The notes under the pieces: generated by a model
What the model was told of the DNA's origin: nothing
Seen by the model: the letters and a program-made list of their open reading frames with translations, nothing else
Databases searched by the model: none
Translations under genes and position numbers: made by a program
In this document: in pieces, positions 4,519 through 5,653 of the stretch
How the letters are laid out: the number at the start of each line of letters is the position of its first letter
Numbering within the stretch: position 1 is the stretch's first letter
Source: Candidatus Hydrogenedentota bacterium
GTDB taxonomy: Bacteria; Hydrogenedentota; Hydrogenedentia; Hydrogenedentales; SCBR16-9
NCBI GenBank assembly: GCA_007116095.1
Contig: SKJD01000019.1
Coordinates: 1-5,653, forward strand
Direction: 5' to 3'
Length of the DNA stretch: 5,653 bases

Positions 4519-5653
4519 ATGAAAAGTATCGTCCAGTTATTCCGGGTTTCTGTTCTGGTTCTGGTTTTGGCCGGACTGCTGAGCGCATGTCCAGAGCCGC
4601 CACGAGACATTCTGTCCGTATCACAGTCACAATTGAACTTTGGTACAAACCCCCATCCCATGAACTTCCAGGTCTGGGTCACCGAAGCCATGACTCCGGG
4701 GAAACGGATTCACCTGACGCCCCAGGAACCCTGGATTATTGTCGAGCCGCGTGAGGTCACCAGCACGGGCCCGAATAACCGGCAGACGGTGGAGGTGGGC
4801 ATCAACCGCCAGCTCCTGAAAAAAGGCAACCACGAAGGCAGCATTCGTATTGAGGCGACCGGCGCCACGCGAAAAAGTATTACGGTACAGGTGCAGCAAG
4901 AAGATGACGGCGATGTACAAGGCGAATTGAATGTCAGCCAGGCCACGGTGCGCTATTCTGCGCCTTATTTGCTGGACTTTGACTTTATCCTGACCGATGC
5001 CGAGGGCGAAGTCGTTATCGCCGAGCCAGCGGCCTTCAACTGGAGCGCCCGGGAAGACTTGACCGCAGTGAATCCACAGGAGACGGGCGTGTATCTTCGG
5101 CGGGGCGCGACGCGTCCCATGAAAATGGAGTTGGTGCTGGACTATTCCCTGACGATGCAAATCGTGCCCAACGCCATCGCTCATATGCAGACCGTCTGCA
5201 TCGATTTACTGCTTCCTGCGTTGAATGTAGACGCCCAGGTCGGGATTACGGAATTCCATCGGGATGACCGCGCTCCAGCCCGTGTCAGTGATTTCACGGT
5301 AGACCGGGATTACCTGGAAGAACGCATCCGGGCCATCCAGAATGAATATGTAGCAGGTTTCGCCTCAGGAGGTCGTATTTGGGATGCCGTGGTTGCCGGC
5401 GTGGAAGCGTTTGATGATGAAAATCCGAGACAGGAAGCCCGCTACCTGGTCGTCATCAGCGATGGCAACAATTCGTCCAGTATAAACAGCATGGATGATG
5501 CCGTCGAGGCCGCTCAGGATCGCGGTGTCGTCGTCCATGCGGTCGGATTTGGCGTGAATATTAACCGCAACGCCCTGCGCAACCTGGCGAACCGGACCGG
5601 TGGCGCCTATTATGACTCCAACACCATGGAGGAGCTGGAAGCGGCCATACACC
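4519..5653 (+). CDS. VWA-domain lipoprotein with BACON-like domain, partial (runs off the right edge)
   Basis: An uninterrupted frame of 378 codons starts at ATG 4519 and has no stop before the window ends. Residues 1-24 are a lipoprotein signal: charged start, hydrophobic VSVLVLVLAGLLSAC, lipobox LSAC with the acylated Cys24. The product is thus predicted to be membrane-anchored, facing the periplasm or outside. Residues about 31-126 resemble a BACON-like beta-sandwich (LSVSQSQLNFG, then PWIIVEP). Residues about 135-200 look like a second beta domain. Residues about 203-378 form a von Willebrand factor A domain: MELVLDYSLTM (203-213), YLVVISDGNNS (309-319) and GVVVHAVGFGV (336-346). The metal site is unusual: D208-x-S210-x-T212 replaces DxSxS, and the threonine expected in the GGT motif is R286 (SGGRIWDA). 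VWA lipoproteins usually mediate protein binding or adhesion; the partner is unknown. Long open frames on the opposite strand (for example 4627-5184) are shadows. Confidence 0.88.
   Translation, partial: MKSIVQLFRVSVLVLVLAGLLSACPEPPRDILSVSQSQLNFGTNPHPMNFQVWVTEAMTPGKRIHLTPQEPWIIVEPREVTSTGPNNRQTVEVGINRQLLKKGNHEGSIRIEATGATRKSITVQVQQEDDGDVQGELNVSQATVRYSAPYLLDFDFILTDAEGEVVIAEPAAFNWSAREDLTAVNPQETGVYLRRGATRPMKMELVLDYSLTMQIVPNAIAHMQTVCIDLLLPALNVDAQVGITEFHRDDRAPARVSDFTVDRDYLEERIRAIQNEYVAGFASGGRIWDAVVAGVEAFDDENPRQEARYLVVISDGNNSSSINSMDDAVEAAQDRGVVVHAVGFGVNINRNALRNLANRTGGAYYDSNTMEELEAAIH

Noticed and set aside
4627..5184. A 185-codon minus-strand open frame opposite the lipoprotein gene
   Set aside because: The plus strand carries an uninterrupted frame with signal peptide, beta domain and VWA motifs here; the minus translation has no recognisable features.
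1..5653. CRISPR array, tRNA or rRNA genes
   Set aside because: No regularly spaced long direct repeats, no cloverleaf with a T-loop GTTCRANNC pattern and no rRNA-like conserved blocks were seen on either strand.

Overview
The window looks like bacterial chromosome of moderate GC, probably from a Gram-negative proteobacterium. The basis is Shine-Dalgarno starts, sigma70-type promoters, a lipobox lipoprotein and an NsrR-type Rrf2 regulator. An Acidithiobacillus-like gammaproteobacterium is a guess from gene flavour, not something the sequence proves.

Layout, left to right. Positions 1-288 hold the first 40 codons of an unrecognised minus-strand ORF that runs off the left edge. It has its own -10 box and a hairpin that buries its ribosome binding site. 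Two hairpins follow, lying 3' of the next gene. Positions 289-2430 (minus) encode a 713-residue fusion: an MshEN (GspE/MshE N-terminal) domain, a helical linker with four roughly 44-residue repeats, and a complete DnaA-type AAA+ ATPase domain (DnaA domain III). DnaA's DNA-binding domain IV is absent. This is the most unusual gene in the window. Positions 2431-2743 are an AT-rich divergent promoter region with a strong minus promoter, a plus promoter whose spacer carries a perfect palindrome, and five same-oriented DnaA-box-like 9-mers. Positions 2744-3646 (plus) encode a 300-residue ComEA-like protein: membrane anchor, SLBB domain and double helix-hairpin-helix.

Convergent to it, 3694-4137 (minus) encodes an NsrR-type iron-sulfur regulator, best started at a GTG with a good ribosome binding site. 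Upstream, at 4251-4346 (minus), is the C-terminal remnant of an IS30-family transposase. From 4519 (plus) a long open frame runs off the right edge. It encodes a lipoprotein with a BACON-like beta domain and a von Willebrand factor A domain with an altered metal site.

How the genes may work together (inference): ComEA binds incoming DNA during transformation, which depends on type IV pili. MshEN domains normally sit on the ATPases that drive such pili. The divergent fusion gene therefore pairs a pilus/secretion-type sensory domain with a DnaA-type ATPase, next to a DNA-uptake gene and a set of DnaA-like boxes. This could be a regulatory or DNA-handling device linked to competence or pili. The NsrR-type gene, IS remnant and lipoprotein appear to be separate transcription units.
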